Source of the DNA: Dickeya zeae NCPPB 2538
GTDB lineage: Bacteria > Pseudomonadota > Gammaproteobacteria > Enterobacterales > Enterobacteriaceae
Reading direction: 5' to 3'
Assembly (NCBI RefSeq): GCF_000406165.1
Contig: NZ_CM001977.1
Location: forward strand, 4,297,074 to 4,361,073
Length of the DNA stretch: 64,000 nt
Shown piece by piece: positions 51,290 to 60,205 of the stretch. The notes below the pieces were generated by a model that was given only the letters and a program-made list of their open reading frames with translations, did no database searches and was not told the DNA's origin. Position 1 is the stretch's first letter; every line of letters starts with the position of its first letter. A program made the position numbers and the translations under genes.

Positions 51290-52147
51290 TTACGCTTCGA
51301 TAGCCGCCCGCAGTTTCTTCATGGCGTTCTTTTCTAACTGACGCACACGCTCAGCAGACACACCGTAATGATCCGCCAGTTCCTGCAACGTGGACTTATT
51401 ATCATCGTCCAGCCAGCGGGCACGGATAATATGCTGGCTGCGCTCATCGAGCCCTTCCAGCGCATAGGTCAACTTGTCCGCCGCATGGGTTTCCCAGTTG
51501 TCCTCTTCGATGCCATCGGCAAAGTCGGAAGACTTATCCTGCAGGTACAGCATGGGTGCCATCGGCTGGCCCGGCTGCGCATCATCTTCCGGCGACGGAT
51601 CAAAGGTCATATCCTGCGCCGCCATACGCGATTCCATTTCACGGACGTCTTTGCTGGTCACACCCAGCTCACGCGCCACCAGTTCCACTTCATCCTGATT
51701 GAACCAGCCTAAACGCTGCTTGGTCTTACGCAGGTTAAAGAACAGTTTACGCTGCGCTTTGGTGGTCGCCACCTTGACGATACGCCAGTTACGCAAGACA
51801 TACTCGTGAATTTCGGCCTTGATCCAGTGCACGGCAAACGACACCAGACGAACGCCTACATCCGGGTTAAAGCGACGAACCGCCTTCATCAGACCGATGT
51901 TGCCTTCCTGAATCAGATCCGCCTGCGGCAGGCCATACCCTGAATAATTACGGGCAACATGAATAACAAAACGCAGGTGCGAAAGAATCAGCTGCTTGGC
52001 GGCGTCCAGATCCCCGTGATAATGCAGTCGTTCAGCCAGCGCCCGCTCTTCGTCTGCCGTCAGCATCGGATAGGCATTGGCGGCACGGATGTACCCTTCC
52101 AGACTGCCCTGGGGAACTAAGGCGAAAGTTTGCATATCTTTGGTCAT
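51290..52147 (-). CDS. rpoH: Heat-shock sigma factor RpoH (sigma-32)
   Basis: 285 residues from the ATG at 52147 (MTKDMQTFAL) with GAGAGGGGTGG upstream; the seven extra codons to 52168 are rejected. Region 2: NLRFVI-type HLRFVIHVARNYSGYGLPQADLIQEGNIGLMKAVRRF and VSFAVHWIKAEIHEYVLRNWR; the RpoH box QRKLFFNLRKTKQRLGW; region 4.2 STLQELADHYGVSAERVRQLEKNAMKKLR. Directs RNA polymerase to chaperone and protease genes. Single gene with its own promoters upstream. Confidence 0.99.
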   Translation of the reverse strand: MTKDMQTFALVPQGSLEGYIRAANAYPMLTADEERALAERLHYHGDLDAAKQLILSHLRFVIHVARNYSGYGLPQADLIQEGNIGLMKAVRRFNPDVGVRLVSFAVHWIKAEIHEYVLRNWRIVKVATTKAQRKLFFNLRKTKQRLGWFNQDEVELVARELGVTSKDVREMESRMAAQDMTFDPSPEDDAQPGQPMAPMLYLQDKSSDFADGIEEDNWETHAADKLTYALEGLDERSQHIIRARWLDDDNKSTLQELADHYGVSAERVRQLEKNAMKKLRAAIEA

Positions 52148-52484
52148 TCCACCCCTCTCATTAATCATTCATAACGTTGCACATCATCGGATAGCATACC
52201 GGTAATTGCTGCACTTTCTGTGCCTAAAAAATCGATTTGCTGCGCCTAAACACTATTTAGTGTCTTACCACCGCTTTAGAGTGTGACGAGCCGCACAAGT
52301 TCCACCATTTTTAACCATCTTATTTTTCATATCAAGATGGCAGCACGGTGAAAGGCAGGCTGGCGAACAGCGAAGAAAGGAAGGCTCTAACTAACAATCT
52401 CAGTTACACACTTCCCCCGCCGGGCGTCACGCACTTCGGGGGAAGAGTATACCAGAAAACCATCAGGCCAGACGTCGAGACAGG
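52148..52484 (-). promoter_or_regulatory. rpoH promoter region, with hairpin after ftsX
   Basis: 337 bases between ftsX and rpoH, both read on the minus strand. CTTCCCCCG (52411-52419) / CGGGGGAAG (52437-52445) forms a 9-bp stem 40 bases after the ftsX stop, without a T run. In E. coli the corresponding segment carries several rpoH promoters; I cannot place them individually here. Confidence 0.55.
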
Positions 52485-53462
52485 TTATTGCGGTGTAAAA
52501 CGGCGTAAATGTTGTACCGTTGCCAGCCAGGCCGCCAGCCAGCCAATCATCGCCGCGACCAGAATCAGCAGTAGCGCTTCATCCCAGCCCAACCCGCGTA
52601 CCGTGAAGGTGGTGCCGAATACGGCTGCCACCTGCGCCGCCGCCCCGGATAACTTCCAGACCAGCGCCTGCGACAGGATTAACGACAATACCGCGCCGCA
52701 AAACCCCAATAACGCACCACCATGCAGGAACGGCCGCAGAATAAAACCGTCGGTAGCACCGATAAGTTTCATCACATTGATGGTTTCACGACGGCTGAAA
52801 ATACTGAGCCGCACACTGTTGCCGATCACCAAAAAGACGGCGACAACCATCAGAATACCTATCGTCGCTGCCACCTGGCCCACCAGCCCGGTCAACGCCA
52901 CCAGACGAGAGAACCAGCTGTCGTCCATGCGCACTTCATCCACCCCTTGAATAGCGGCGATGCGATCGCGCAAGGTCGTGAGTGTCTGGTTAGACTGGAA
53001 GCCCAGCTTCGGCGAGACAATGGCCACCGCCGGCAGTGGATTTTCCTCCAGCATATCCAGCGCGCCGCCAAAACCGGACCAGTTACGGAACTCGCCCATC
53101 GCTTCCTTGCGTGACAGGTAGTTGACCTTATCTACGCCATCTTCCGCCTTGATTTTGCCCATCACCGCTTCGGCGGCGTTGTCATCCAGCGACTTGTCCA
53201 GATACACCGTCAATTGCGGTGTGGGATACCATTGTGACGCCGCCTGACTGACGTTTTTCCACACCAGATAACAGATGCTGGGCAGTGTCAGTGAAATGGC
53301 GATCACCATGATGGTTAATAACGTAGCCAGCGGCTGACGCAACATATCGCGCAGGGTATTAGCCCACGCGTACCGCCACTGTTCCTGCCAGCCTCCTTGC
53401 AAAGCACGGGACTTGGATTTGGTGTTGTTGGCGGTTCGCTGCGTGCGGGTATTATTCGCCAT
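52485..53462 (-). CDS. ftsX: Cell-division ABC transporter-like membrane protein FtsX
   Basis: 325 residues: cytoplasmic basic N-terminus (about 1-50), TM1 (LATLLTIMVIAISLTLPSICYLVW), a large periplasmic loop (about 80-195) that activates amidase regulators such as EnvC, then three C-terminal TMs. With FtsE it links cytoplasmic division signals to septal peptidoglycan hydrolysis. Start overlaps ftsE by 11 bases. Confidence 0.96.
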   Translation of the reverse strand: MANNTRTQRTANNTKSKSRALQGGWQEQWRYAWANTLRDMLRQPLATLLTIMVIAISLTLPSICYLVWKNVSQAASQWYPTPQLTVYLDKSLDDNAAEAVMGKIKAEDGVDKVNYLSRKEAMGEFRNWSGFGGALDMLEENPLPAVAIVSPKLGFQSNQTLTTLRDRIAAIQGVDEVRMDDSWFSRLVALTGLVGQVAATIGILMVVAVFLVIGNSVRLSIFSRRETINVMKLIGATDGFILRPFLHGGALLGFCGAVLSLILSQALVWKLSGAAAQVAAVFGTTFTVRGLGWDEALLLILVAAMIGWLAAWLATVQHLRRFTPQ

Positions 53463-54120
53463 CGTGACCTCCCAGCATGCGACCTTGCGCCAACGTCAGC
53501 ACCCGATAATGGCGACGGGCGATAAGCCCGGTATCATGCGTTGCCATCAGCACGGTGACGCCCACGCGGTTAAACTCTTCAAATAAGCGCAGAATGCCTT
53601 CGGAGAGCGCGTCATCCAGGTTGCCGGTCGGTTCGTCCGCCAGCAGTACGGCAGGCTTATTCACCACCGCCCGGGCAATGCCGACACGCTGTTGTTCACC
53701 GCCAGAGAGCTGAATCGGGTAGCTGCGCGCCTTGTCGAGCAGTCCGACCTTATCCAGCGCCGCCGACACGCGGCGACGGATATCCTCGGCGCTGGCACCG
53801 GAGATAATCAGCGGCATAGCGACGTTTTCATACACCGTGCGATCCATCAGCAAATGGTGATCCTGAAAGATCATCCCGATCTGCCGACGCAAGAACGGCA
53901 CCTCACGTTTTTTCAGACGGCTGATATCGTGACCGCCAAACAGGATATGGCCCGCGCTGGGGCGCTCAATCCCGCAAATCAGCTTCAGCAGGGTACTTTT
54001 CCCCGCACCAGAGTGACCGGTCAGAAATACCATTTCAGCCGGGCGGATATGAAAATCCACCCCCTGCAACGCCTGGCGACCACCGAGGTACGCCTTACTG
54101 ACCTGCTCAAACCGAATCAT
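53452..54120 (-). CDS. ftsE: Cell-division ATPase FtsE
   Basis: 222 residues: Walker A GHSGAGKST, Q loop FQDHHLLMDRTVYENV, signature LSGGEQQRVGIARA, Walker B VLLADEPTGNLD, H loop MATHD. Five bases after ftsY; conserved ftsYEX operon. Confidence 0.97.
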   Translation of the reverse strand: MIRFEQVSKAYLGGRQALQGVDFHIRPAEMVFLTGHSGAGKSTLLKLICGIERPSAGHILFGGHDISRLKKREVPFLRRQIGMIFQDHHLLMDRTVYENVAMPLIISGASAEDIRRRVSAALDKVGLLDKARSYPIQLSGGEQQRVGIARAVVNKPAVLLADEPTGNLDDALSEGILRLFEEFNRVGVTVLMATHDTGLIARRHYRVLTLAQGRMLGGHDGE

Positions 54121-54125
54121 CCGTT

Positions 54126-55520
54126 TTAATCCTCACGGGCAAACAAGGCTTCAATAAAATCATCCGCCTTGAACGGCCTTAAATCATCGATACTCTCTCC
54201 CACCCCGATGTAGCGGATAGGAATGCCGAACTGATCGGCGATAGCGAAGATCACGCCGCCCTTGGCGGTGCCATCCAGTTTAGTCAACGTGATGCCACTG
54301 AGCCCAACCGCCTCATTAAACAGTTTGGCCTGACTGACCGCGTTCTGACCGGTACTGGCATCCAGCGTCAGCATCACTTCGTGCGGTGCGTCTTCATCCA
54401 GCTTCTTCATCACGCGCACAATTTTCTTCAGTTCTTCCATCAGGTGCGATTTGTTTTGCAAACGACCGGCAGTATCAGCAATCAGCACATCGACACCACG
54501 CGCTTTCGCAGCCTGCAACGCATCGAAAATCACCGAGGCGGAATCCGCACCGGTGTGCTGCGCCACTACCGGCACATTGTTACGCTGGCCCCACACCTGC
54601 AACTGCTCTACTGCCGCCGCGCGGAACGTATCGCCCGCCGCCAGCATCACCGATTTGCCTTGCGCCTGATACTGACGCGCCAGCTTGCCGATAGTGGTGG
54701 TTTTCCCCACCCCGTTGACGCCGACCATCAAAATGACGAATGGCGTCTTGCTGTCGATAGCCAGCGGCATGTCCACTTTCGCCAGAATCTCGCTCATTTC
54801 CGCTTTCAGCAACGCGATCAGCGCTTCGGCATCTTTCAGTTGCTTGCGGCTGGCATGTTCGGTCAGACGGGCGATAATTTTGCGGGTGGTTTCCACCCCG
54901 ACATCGGCGATAAGCAGTTGTTCTTCCAACTCATCAAACAGATCGTCATCAATTTTCTTACCGCGAAACAGACCGACAAATCCTGAACCCAGATTCTGAC
55001 GGGTCTTAATCAAGCTGCGCTTGAGGCGGGCAAAAAAACCTTCTTTGGTTGGGCGTTCCTGCTCTTGCGACACAACCGGTGCCGCCATCGCCGCTACCGT
55101 ATCGTGCTCGGGTTCAGCCTGCTCCTCGACTTGCGCGTCATCTGGCGTTTCGGTGTCGTCTACTGCGTCGGCGTCAACGGCGACCTCATCCTCTACACCA
55201 GCATCTGGCGTATCGGCTACCAGCGTCATCGCCGGTTGTTCGGGTGCTGCGGTTGATGCTTCTACTGCCGTGTCCAACGGTTGCGCATCTGACAACGGCG
55301 TTTGCGCCGTTTCGGCTATCACCGCGTCTTGTACCGGCTGCTCGGGTACGTTTTCACTGATATTCTGTACCGATGCCACTGCCGCAGGCGTTACGTCATC
55401 CGCAGTCTGCTCTGCGGTCTGTGTCGCTTCCGGCACCGGTTGCGATTGTTCGGTTTGCTCTTCGTCCTGACGCCCTAATCCCAGCCAGGAAAAAAATCCG
55501 CGCTTTTTCTCTTTCGCCAT
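54126..55520 (-). CDS. ftsY: Signal-recognition-particle receptor FtsY
   Basis: 464 residues from the ATG at 55520 (MAKEKKRGFFSWLGLG, the membrane-binding N-terminus); the frame to 55559 adds 13 codons and is rejected. An acidic low-complexity A domain (about 15-150, rich in Glu, Asp, Ala, Thr, Val) precedes the NG GTPase: GVNGVGKTTTIGKLA, DTFRAAAVEQL, DTAGRLQNK, TKLDGTAKGG and a conserved end PFKADDFIEALF. Docks SRP-ribosome complexes to the membrane. Confidence 0.98.
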   Translation of the reverse strand: MAKEKKRGFFSWLGLGRQDEEQTEQSQPVPEATQTAEQTADDVTPAAVASVQNISENVPEQPVQDAVIAETAQTPLSDAQPLDTAVEASTAAPEQPAMTLVADTPDAGVEDEVAVDADAVDDTETPDDAQVEEQAEPEHDTVAAMAAPVVSQEQERPTKEGFFARLKRSLIKTRQNLGSGFVGLFRGKKIDDDLFDELEEQLLIADVGVETTRKIIARLTEHASRKQLKDAEALIALLKAEMSEILAKVDMPLAIDSKTPFVILMVGVNGVGKTTTIGKLARQYQAQGKSVMLAAGDTFRAAAVEQLQVWGQRNNVPVVAQHTGADSASVIFDALQAAKARGVDVLIADTAGRLQNKSHLMEELKKIVRVMKKLDEDAPHEVMLTLDASTGQNAVSQAKLFNEAVGLSGITLTKLDGTAKGGVIFAIADQFGIPIRYIGVGESIDDLRPFKADDFIEALFARED

Positions 55521-55818
55521 CGTGTAATTGCGCTCCTGCCACCCAGTGCGGCTGATCAATAACCAATGAAGTCAATAAAACAACGAGTTTAACACTTTCC
55601 CGACGCCAGCAACACGCGCCGGACCACCGGGGAGAGTGACAATCTCCGTAACCAGGTGTGTCAAACAACCGACAAATCTGCGAATTTGGGGGATTTTTCC
55701 GCGTTTCCTCCCATTAACTGCATCTTTACATTTGCTACACCGGCCACCACCGTTAAAATAACGCCTCACAAAATCCGACGGGCAGCCCGCCGGTACCCTT
55801 TTCAGCAAAATACAGGTT

Positions 55819-56442
55819 ATGGCAAAACATCAAGCGACATCCGCACCCGGCCAAATCCGCATCATCGGCGGGCAATGGCGTGGCAGAAAACTCCCCGTGC
55901 CGGACAGCCCCGGTTTACGCCCTACCACCGACCGCGTACGTGAGACCCTGTTTAACTGGCTCGCACCGGTGATTGCACACTCTCGTTGTCTGGACTGTTT
56001 TGCCGGTAGCGGCGCGCTGGGGCTGGAGGCGCTGTCCCGTGCCGCCGCCCACGCCACGCTGCTGGAAGCCGAGCGCAATGTTGCACGTCAGTTGACGCAA
56101 AACCTGGCACTGCTGCGTGCAGATAACGCCGAGGTGGTGAACACCGACACGCTGCAATGGCTGGCTAAACCGTCGTCGGCGCGTCCTTTCGATGTGGTGT
56201 TTCTTGACCCGCCATTTCGCCGTGGCCTGTTAGACGACACACTGCGGCTGTTGGAAGCCGGTGACTGGCTAGCGGAAGAAGCCTGGATCTATATCGAAAC
56301 CGAGGCGGAAAACCGCATGCTGGCCATTCCGCCCACCTGGTCGCTACACCGGGAAAAAACCGCAGGACAGGTTTCCTATCGTCTTTATATCCGTCACGCA
56401 TCTGACGCAACGCCTGGAGGCAACGATGAGCATTTGGATTAA
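55819..56442 (+). CDS. rsmD: 16S rRNA (guanine(966)-N2)-methyltransferase RsmD
   Basis: 207 residues. IRIIGGQWRGRKLPV and LRPTTDRVRETLFNWL are the family N-terminus; SAM motif LDCFAGSGALGLEALSR; catalytic FLDPPF. Divergent from ftsY as in E. coli. Overlaps yhhL by 17 bases. Confidence 0.97.
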   Translation: MAKHQATSAPGQIRIIGGQWRGRKLPVPDSPGLRPTTDRVRETLFNWLAPVIAHSRCLDCFAGSGALGLEALSRAAAHATLLEAERNVARQLTQNLALLRADNAEVVNTDTLQWLAKPSSARPFDVVFLDPPFRRGLLDDTLRLLEAGDWLAEEAWIYIETEAENRMLAIPPTWSLHREKTAGQVSYRLYIRHASDATPGGNDEHLD

Positions 56443-56713
56443 CTTTGGCCGACTGCTGATGCTGGGTATATGGGGATTCTTGATTCTGAACCTGATTCAT
56501 CCCTTTCCACGCCCACTGAACATTTTCATGGTGCTGGCAATGGGATTCATGCTGTTGATGCACGGCGTGCAATTTCTGCTGCTCAAAGCCAGTCAACCCA
56601 AAGACGCCCCGCCGCTCAGCGGGATGTTGCAGTTGCGCATCTTTCTGTTTGGGGTATTCGAATTACTGGACTGGCAGCGCAAACAACCCGTGCCGCCGCG
56701 TAAAAAACGCTAA
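56426..56713 (+). CDS. yhhL: DUF1145 membrane protein YhhL
   Basis: 95 residues with two or three membrane segments (LLMLGIWGFLILNLIHPFP, IFMVLAMGFMLLMHGVQFLLL) and a basic C-terminus. E. coli yhhL follows rsmD in the same overlapping way. Function unknown. Confidence 0.92.
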   Translation: MSIWINFGRLLMLGIWGFLILNLIHPFPRPLNIFMVLAMGFMLLMHGVQFLLLKASQPKDAPPLSGMLQLRIFLFGVFELLDWQRKQPVPPRKKR

Positions 56714-56768
56714 CGGCAAACCGCCTATCAGCAGGGACACGGTGGCGCGCCACGCGCCACCGGATAGC

Positions 56769-57095
56769 TTAGGTTTTTTTACCGGGCAAATAAGGGAAAT
56801 GGGTAACGTTATCGCCCAGGTCTGAAATACGCGCACTATCGCGATCACGCCCGGTCACCGCATCAATACGGATAACCGCCTGAAGCGGAATATAGCTGCG
56901 GCCCACACCGGCAAACTCCGTTTTCAGTTTTTCCGTGGTGGGATCAACCAGTACCGCAGACTGGTTATCGAAAACGAAGTCGGCAATTTCAATAAATCCG
57001 AACAGACTGCTCTGCACCAGCTCGCGCACATATAGCTGATAGTTCTTACCATTATTGATGAACTGGATACGGTAAAGTACGGGTTCATTGCTCAT
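56769..57095 (-). CDS. DUF1820 family protein
   Basis: 108 residues, cytoplasmic. LYRIQFINNGKNYQLYVRELVQSSLFGFIEIADFVF, LVDPTTEKLKTEF and SYIPLQAVIRID are the DUF1820 pattern, a family common in Vibrio and Pseudomonas. It occupies the place of E. coli yhhM (a different family). Function unknown. Convergent with yhhL, divergent from yhhN. Confidence 0.88.
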   Translation of the reverse strand: MSNEPVLYRIQFINNGKNYQLYVRELVQSSLFGFIEIADFVFDNQSAVLVDPTTEKLKTEFAGVGRSYIPLQAVIRIDAVTGRDRDSARISDLGDNVTHFPYLPGKKT

Positions 57096-57405
57096 TAAAA
57101 GTTCGTCTCCCCCGGCTGGTTGTCGGGTATCATCATTCCGTCACAAAAACTGGCCGCTAACATAGCATGAAGCCTGACGCCTCTCCACCGGCAGACCGGT
57201 CGAGATCGCGGATCGCCCCTGCCCCGCTATCAGGTTCTACCTATACTTAGGTGACAACACGTTGACCGGACATGACTTAGACAGGCAACGCCTGTCGGCG
57301 TGCCTCCACACTGCCGGGCTGGCCAACAAAAAGCGAACACGCCGACTTTCGCGACACGACGGGGCGGCGTCTTATTCACCCGATTACCCGATTAAAGGAC
57401 ACCCT
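57096..57405. other. Intergenic region between DUF1820 gene and yhhN
   Basis: 310 bases holding divergent promoters. TCTATACTTAGGTGAC around 57237-57255 could be part of a promoter. No gene, no repeat seen. Confidence 0.4.
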
Positions 57406-58035
57406 ATGCTCTGGTCTTTTATTGCCGTATTTTTTTCTGGCTGGCTGTATGTCGATGCCAGCTATCGAGGCCCGGTCTGGCAGCGCTGGTTGTTCAAACC
57501 GCTCACCCTGCTGTTGATGATGCTGATGGTCTGGCAGACACCGCAACTCGGTATCCCCGGCTATCTGGTCGTGTTGGGGCTGGCCGCCACCCTGATAGGT
57601 GACGCGCTGTTACAGCTGTCGGGCGAGAAAGTGCGGTTTGCGCTGGCCGCCTATCTGGCAGCGCATGTGCTCTACACCATCAGTTTTTTCACCGTTCAGC
57701 CTTCGCTGGGCTTATTCTGGCCATTGCCGCTGGCGCTGATACTGCTGTCGGCGCTGCTCCTGGCACTGCTGTGGTCACGGCTGAAAGCCGAGCGTTTGAT
57801 GGTCACCGCGCTGGTATTAGTCACCGCCTTTATGGCATGGGTGGCAGGGGAGCACTATTTTTCGCTGGGCAACGCCGCCAACTTCTCGTTACTGGCAGGC
57901 ACGCTGCTGTTATTCGTCGGCCACGCCATCTGGCTGGTGAATCATTTTCGCGTTAGCTTCCGCGCCTATCAGGCATTGATGGCTATCTGTTACTTTGGCG
58001 GCCATTTCCTGATAGTGCGTTCGCTTTACGTCTGA
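57406..58035 (+). CDS. yhhN: Lysoplasmalogenase-family membrane protein YhhN
   Basis: 209 residues from the ATG at 57406 (MLWSFIAVFFSGWL) behind AAAGGAC; the frame extends 48 codons upstream without support. About eight membrane segments of the TMEM86/YhhN family: FKPLTLLLMMLMVWQ, GLAATLIGDALL, and end CYFGGHFLIVRSLYV. Eukaryotic members hydrolyse lysoplasmalogens; the bacterial role is unknown. Confidence 0.93.
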   Translation: MLWSFIAVFFSGWLYVDASYRGPVWQRWLFKPLTLLLMMLMVWQTPQLGIPGYLVVLGLAATLIGDALLQLSGEKVRFALAAYLAAHVLYTISFFTVQPSLGLFWPLPLALILLSALLLALLWSRLKAERLMVTALVLVTAFMAWVAGEHYFSLGNAANFSLLAGTLLLFVGHAIWLVNHFRVSFRAYQALMAICYFGGHFLIVRSLYV

Positions 58036-58098
58036 TAACAGCGGCCTCCCGGCCAACCGGGGGCACATCGTTAGTGACGCGTTTAGTGGCGTGTTGAG

Positions 58099-58344
58099 TT
58101 ACGCGCCTTTACGCAACAAATAACGATACGGCAGTTGCTCGGTCGTTTGCGCCAGCAACTCATGCTCCATGTAACGGCAAAAACCGGGAATATCGCGGGT
58201 AGTCGCCGGGTCATCGGCGATGATCAACAACGTTTGCCCGGTCTCCATCTTGCGCACCGTTTTGCGCACCATCATCACCGGCTCCGGGCAGCGCAGTCCT
58301 TGTGCGTCCAGCGTGTGGTCTGGATTGGCGAAAATATCGGTCAT
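58099..58344 (-). CDS. tusA: Sulfurtransferase TusA
   Basis: 81 residues. Accepts persulfide sulfur from IscS on the conserved Cys19 in GLRCPEP and passes it to TusBCD for 2-thiouridine synthesis and to molybdopterin synthesis. Further family motifs: MVRKTVRKMETG and IADDPATTRDIPGFC. In E. coli zntA stands between yhhN and tusA; here it is absent. Confidence 0.97.
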   Translation of the reverse strand: MTDIFANPDHTLDAQGLRCPEPVMMVRKTVRKMETGQTLLIIADDPATTRDIPGFCRYMEHELLAQTTEQLPYRYLLRKGA

Positions 58345-58726
58345 TCAGTGTCTCATTATGCTTATCGAATACAGTGCGGCGTAGTTATGCGGCATCGTTA
58401 TTGCAGCGTAGTTTACGCTTCCCGCGAGGGGGTGCAAGCCACCCGCCGAACATGAATTATAAGCACAAAAATGATGCGCTGACTAAGCATTGCAAAGCCG
58501 CAACAACGCGGTATGATGCCGACACGTTAGCGTTAAAAAGACGCATATACCCTAAATAACGCAAGTTACCGCACGGCAGAAACCGAACGTCTCATCCTGA
58601 GCTTATCTGAGCCAGTTATTCAGGTGAAACAAGGACGACCAGGGCGGCGGTAACCTGAAACATGGCGGGTATGACGAGGCAATAGTCTGGGTTCCCTCAC
58701 CCCAATAACCAAAAAAAGGTCACATT
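58345..58726. other. tusA-yhhQ divergent intergenic region
   Basis: 382 bases with promoters for both genes and the ERIC-like element at 58546-58672. No other feature seen. Confidence 0.5.
58546..58672. repeat. Degenerate ERIC-like element, 127 bp
   Basis: Begins TATACCCTAAATAACGCAAG and ends TAACCTGAAACATGGCGGGTAT, with CTGAGCTTATCTGAGCCAGTTATTCAGGTGAA in the middle. The total is again 127 bases and ends are complementary, but the inside is diverged from the intact copy at 10941. Confidence 0.75.
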
Positions 58727-59395
58727 ATGTTTCAGTTCTCCGCGCAACAGCGGCTGACAGCGCTATGCTGGCTGTCGCTCTTCCATATTCTGGTCATTAT
58801 TTCCAGTAACTATCTGGTGCAGTTGCCCATTACGATTTTTGGCTTTCACACCACCTGGGGCGCTTTTACCTTCCCGTTTATCTTTCTGGCTTCTGATTTG
58901 ACGGTACGCATTTTCGGTGCGCCGCTGGCCCGCCGCATCATTCTGACCGTGATGGTACCGGCACTGATCACCTCATATCTGGTCTCTTCCCTGTTTTATA
59001 AAGGTGAATGGCAGGGCTTCAGCGCGCTGAGTCAGGTGAATCCGATGGTCGCACGTATCGCCGCCGCCAGCCTGATGGCTTATGTGCTGGGTCAGATTCT
59101 CGACGTACACGTTTTCAACCGCCTGCGTCAGCTCAAAGCCTGGTGGGTGGCCCCAGCAGCCTCCGCGGTGTTTGGTAACCTGAGCGATACGATCGCGTTC
59201 TTCTTTATCGCCTTTTATCGCAGTACCGACCCGTTCATGGCGACCCACTGGATGGAAATCGCGACGGTAGATTATTTCTTCAAGATCGCCATCAACCTGG
59301 TCTTCTTCCTGCCGATGTACGGCGTACTACTCAACATGTTGCTGCGCCGCCTGAGCCAGCCAGGTAGCTCGCCGTTCCAGAATCAGGCCGCCTGA
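58727..59395 (+). CDS. yhhQ: Queuosine-precursor transporter YhhQ
   Basis: 222 residues, six membrane segments, VUT/YhhQ family: SSNYLVQLPITIFGFHTTWGAFTFPFIFLASDLTVRIFG and SDTIAFFFIAFY. In E. coli it imports preQ0/preQ1 for tRNA queuosine. No preQ1 riboswitch was recognised upstream. Confidence 0.95.
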   Translation: MFQFSAQQRLTALCWLSLFHILVIISSNYLVQLPITIFGFHTTWGAFTFPFIFLASDLTVRIFGAPLARRIILTVMVPALITSYLVSSLFYKGEWQGFSALSQVNPMVARIAAASLMAYVLGQILDVHVFNRLRQLKAWWVAPAASAVFGNLSDTIAFFFIAFYRSTDPFMATHWMEIATVDYFFKIAINLVFFLPMYGVLLNMLLRRLSQPGSSPFQNQAA

Positions 59396-59469
59396 TACAC
59401 GTTTTTATGTAAAACGGATTTTCCCGCCCAGAAAGGGGTTTCGGAATAGCCGGAAAATTGCCTGCCTCA

Positions 59470-59536
59470 ACCTGATTCGGGCGTAATAACAGCCAGCGTA
59501 ATAACAAAACGCTTGTTTTTATGCCCCGAATCAGGT
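59470..59536. repeat. 12-bp inverted repeat enclosing 11-bp direct repeats
   Basis: ACCTGATTCGGG (59470-59481) is exactly complementary to CCCGAATCAGGT (59525-59536). Inside, GCGTAATAACA occurs twice (59481-59491, 59496-59506) at a 15-base period. It lies between yhhQ and dcrB, ending about 48 bases before the dcrB start. Confidence 0.8.
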
Positions 59537-59584
59537 GCCATAGCGCCACTTCTGTTTTTGTTCGTGATGAAAGAAAGGATACCC

Positions 59585-60148
59585 ATGCCAAACTTAGCGA
59601 AATATATCGGTATTGGTCTGCTGGCCGCTACACTGGCTGCTTGTGACGGCAACAGTGATAAAAAAGCCACCGCGCCAGCCGCTAACCCGGCGGCAGAAAA
59701 AACCACCGTGCAGAATGTGTCCCTGCTCTCCGGTAAACTGAGCTTTACCCTGCCAGACGGCGTGAGCGACCAAAGTGGTAAACTGGGCAATCAGAACAAC
59801 AACATGCACGTTTATGCGGATCAGAGCGGCCAGAAAGCCATCATCGTGATTATCGGTGATGACACACCGCTGGACCTGCCAGCATTGGGCCAACGGTTGG
59901 AACAACAGCAACGTAACCGCGACGCCAGCCTTCAGGTACTGGGCAACAAAACGACTGAGATCAACGGTCATCAGATTCAACAATTAGACAGTGTCATGAC
60001 CAGCAATGGACAGAAAGCCTTCTCATCCATCGTACTGGCTAAAGTAGACAGTCGCTTGTTGACGCTGCAAATCACCCTGCCAGCAGATAACGTGTCTCAG
60101 GCGCAGACTGACGCAGGCAAGATAATCAGTACGCTGAAACTGAACTGA
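59585..60148 (+). CDS. dcrB: DcrB lipoprotein
   Basis: 187 residues from the ATG at 59585 (MPNLAKYIGIG) with GAAAGGA upstream; the longer frame from 59513 is rejected. Lipoprotein signal with lipobox LAAC (Cys20). Mature part: LLSGKLSFTLPDGVSDQSGKLG, NNMHVYADQSGQKAIIVI, and QITLPADN. E. coli DcrB is an envelope lipoprotein needed for phage C1/C6 adsorption and proper lipoprotein maturation. Confidence 0.95.
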   Translation: MPNLAKYIGIGLLAATLAACDGNSDKKATAPAANPAAEKTTVQNVSLLSGKLSFTLPDGVSDQSGKLGNQNNNMHVYADQSGQKAIIVIIGDDTPLDLPALGQRLEQQQRNRDASLQVLGNKTTEINGHQIQQLDSVMTSNGQKAFSSIVLAKVDSRLLTLQITLPADNVSQAQTDAGKIISTLKLN

Positions 60149-60205
60149 TTCGACGTCTTCTCGATTATCCCGCCGCGCCAGCAATGGCTGACGGCGGGAA
60201 TATGC

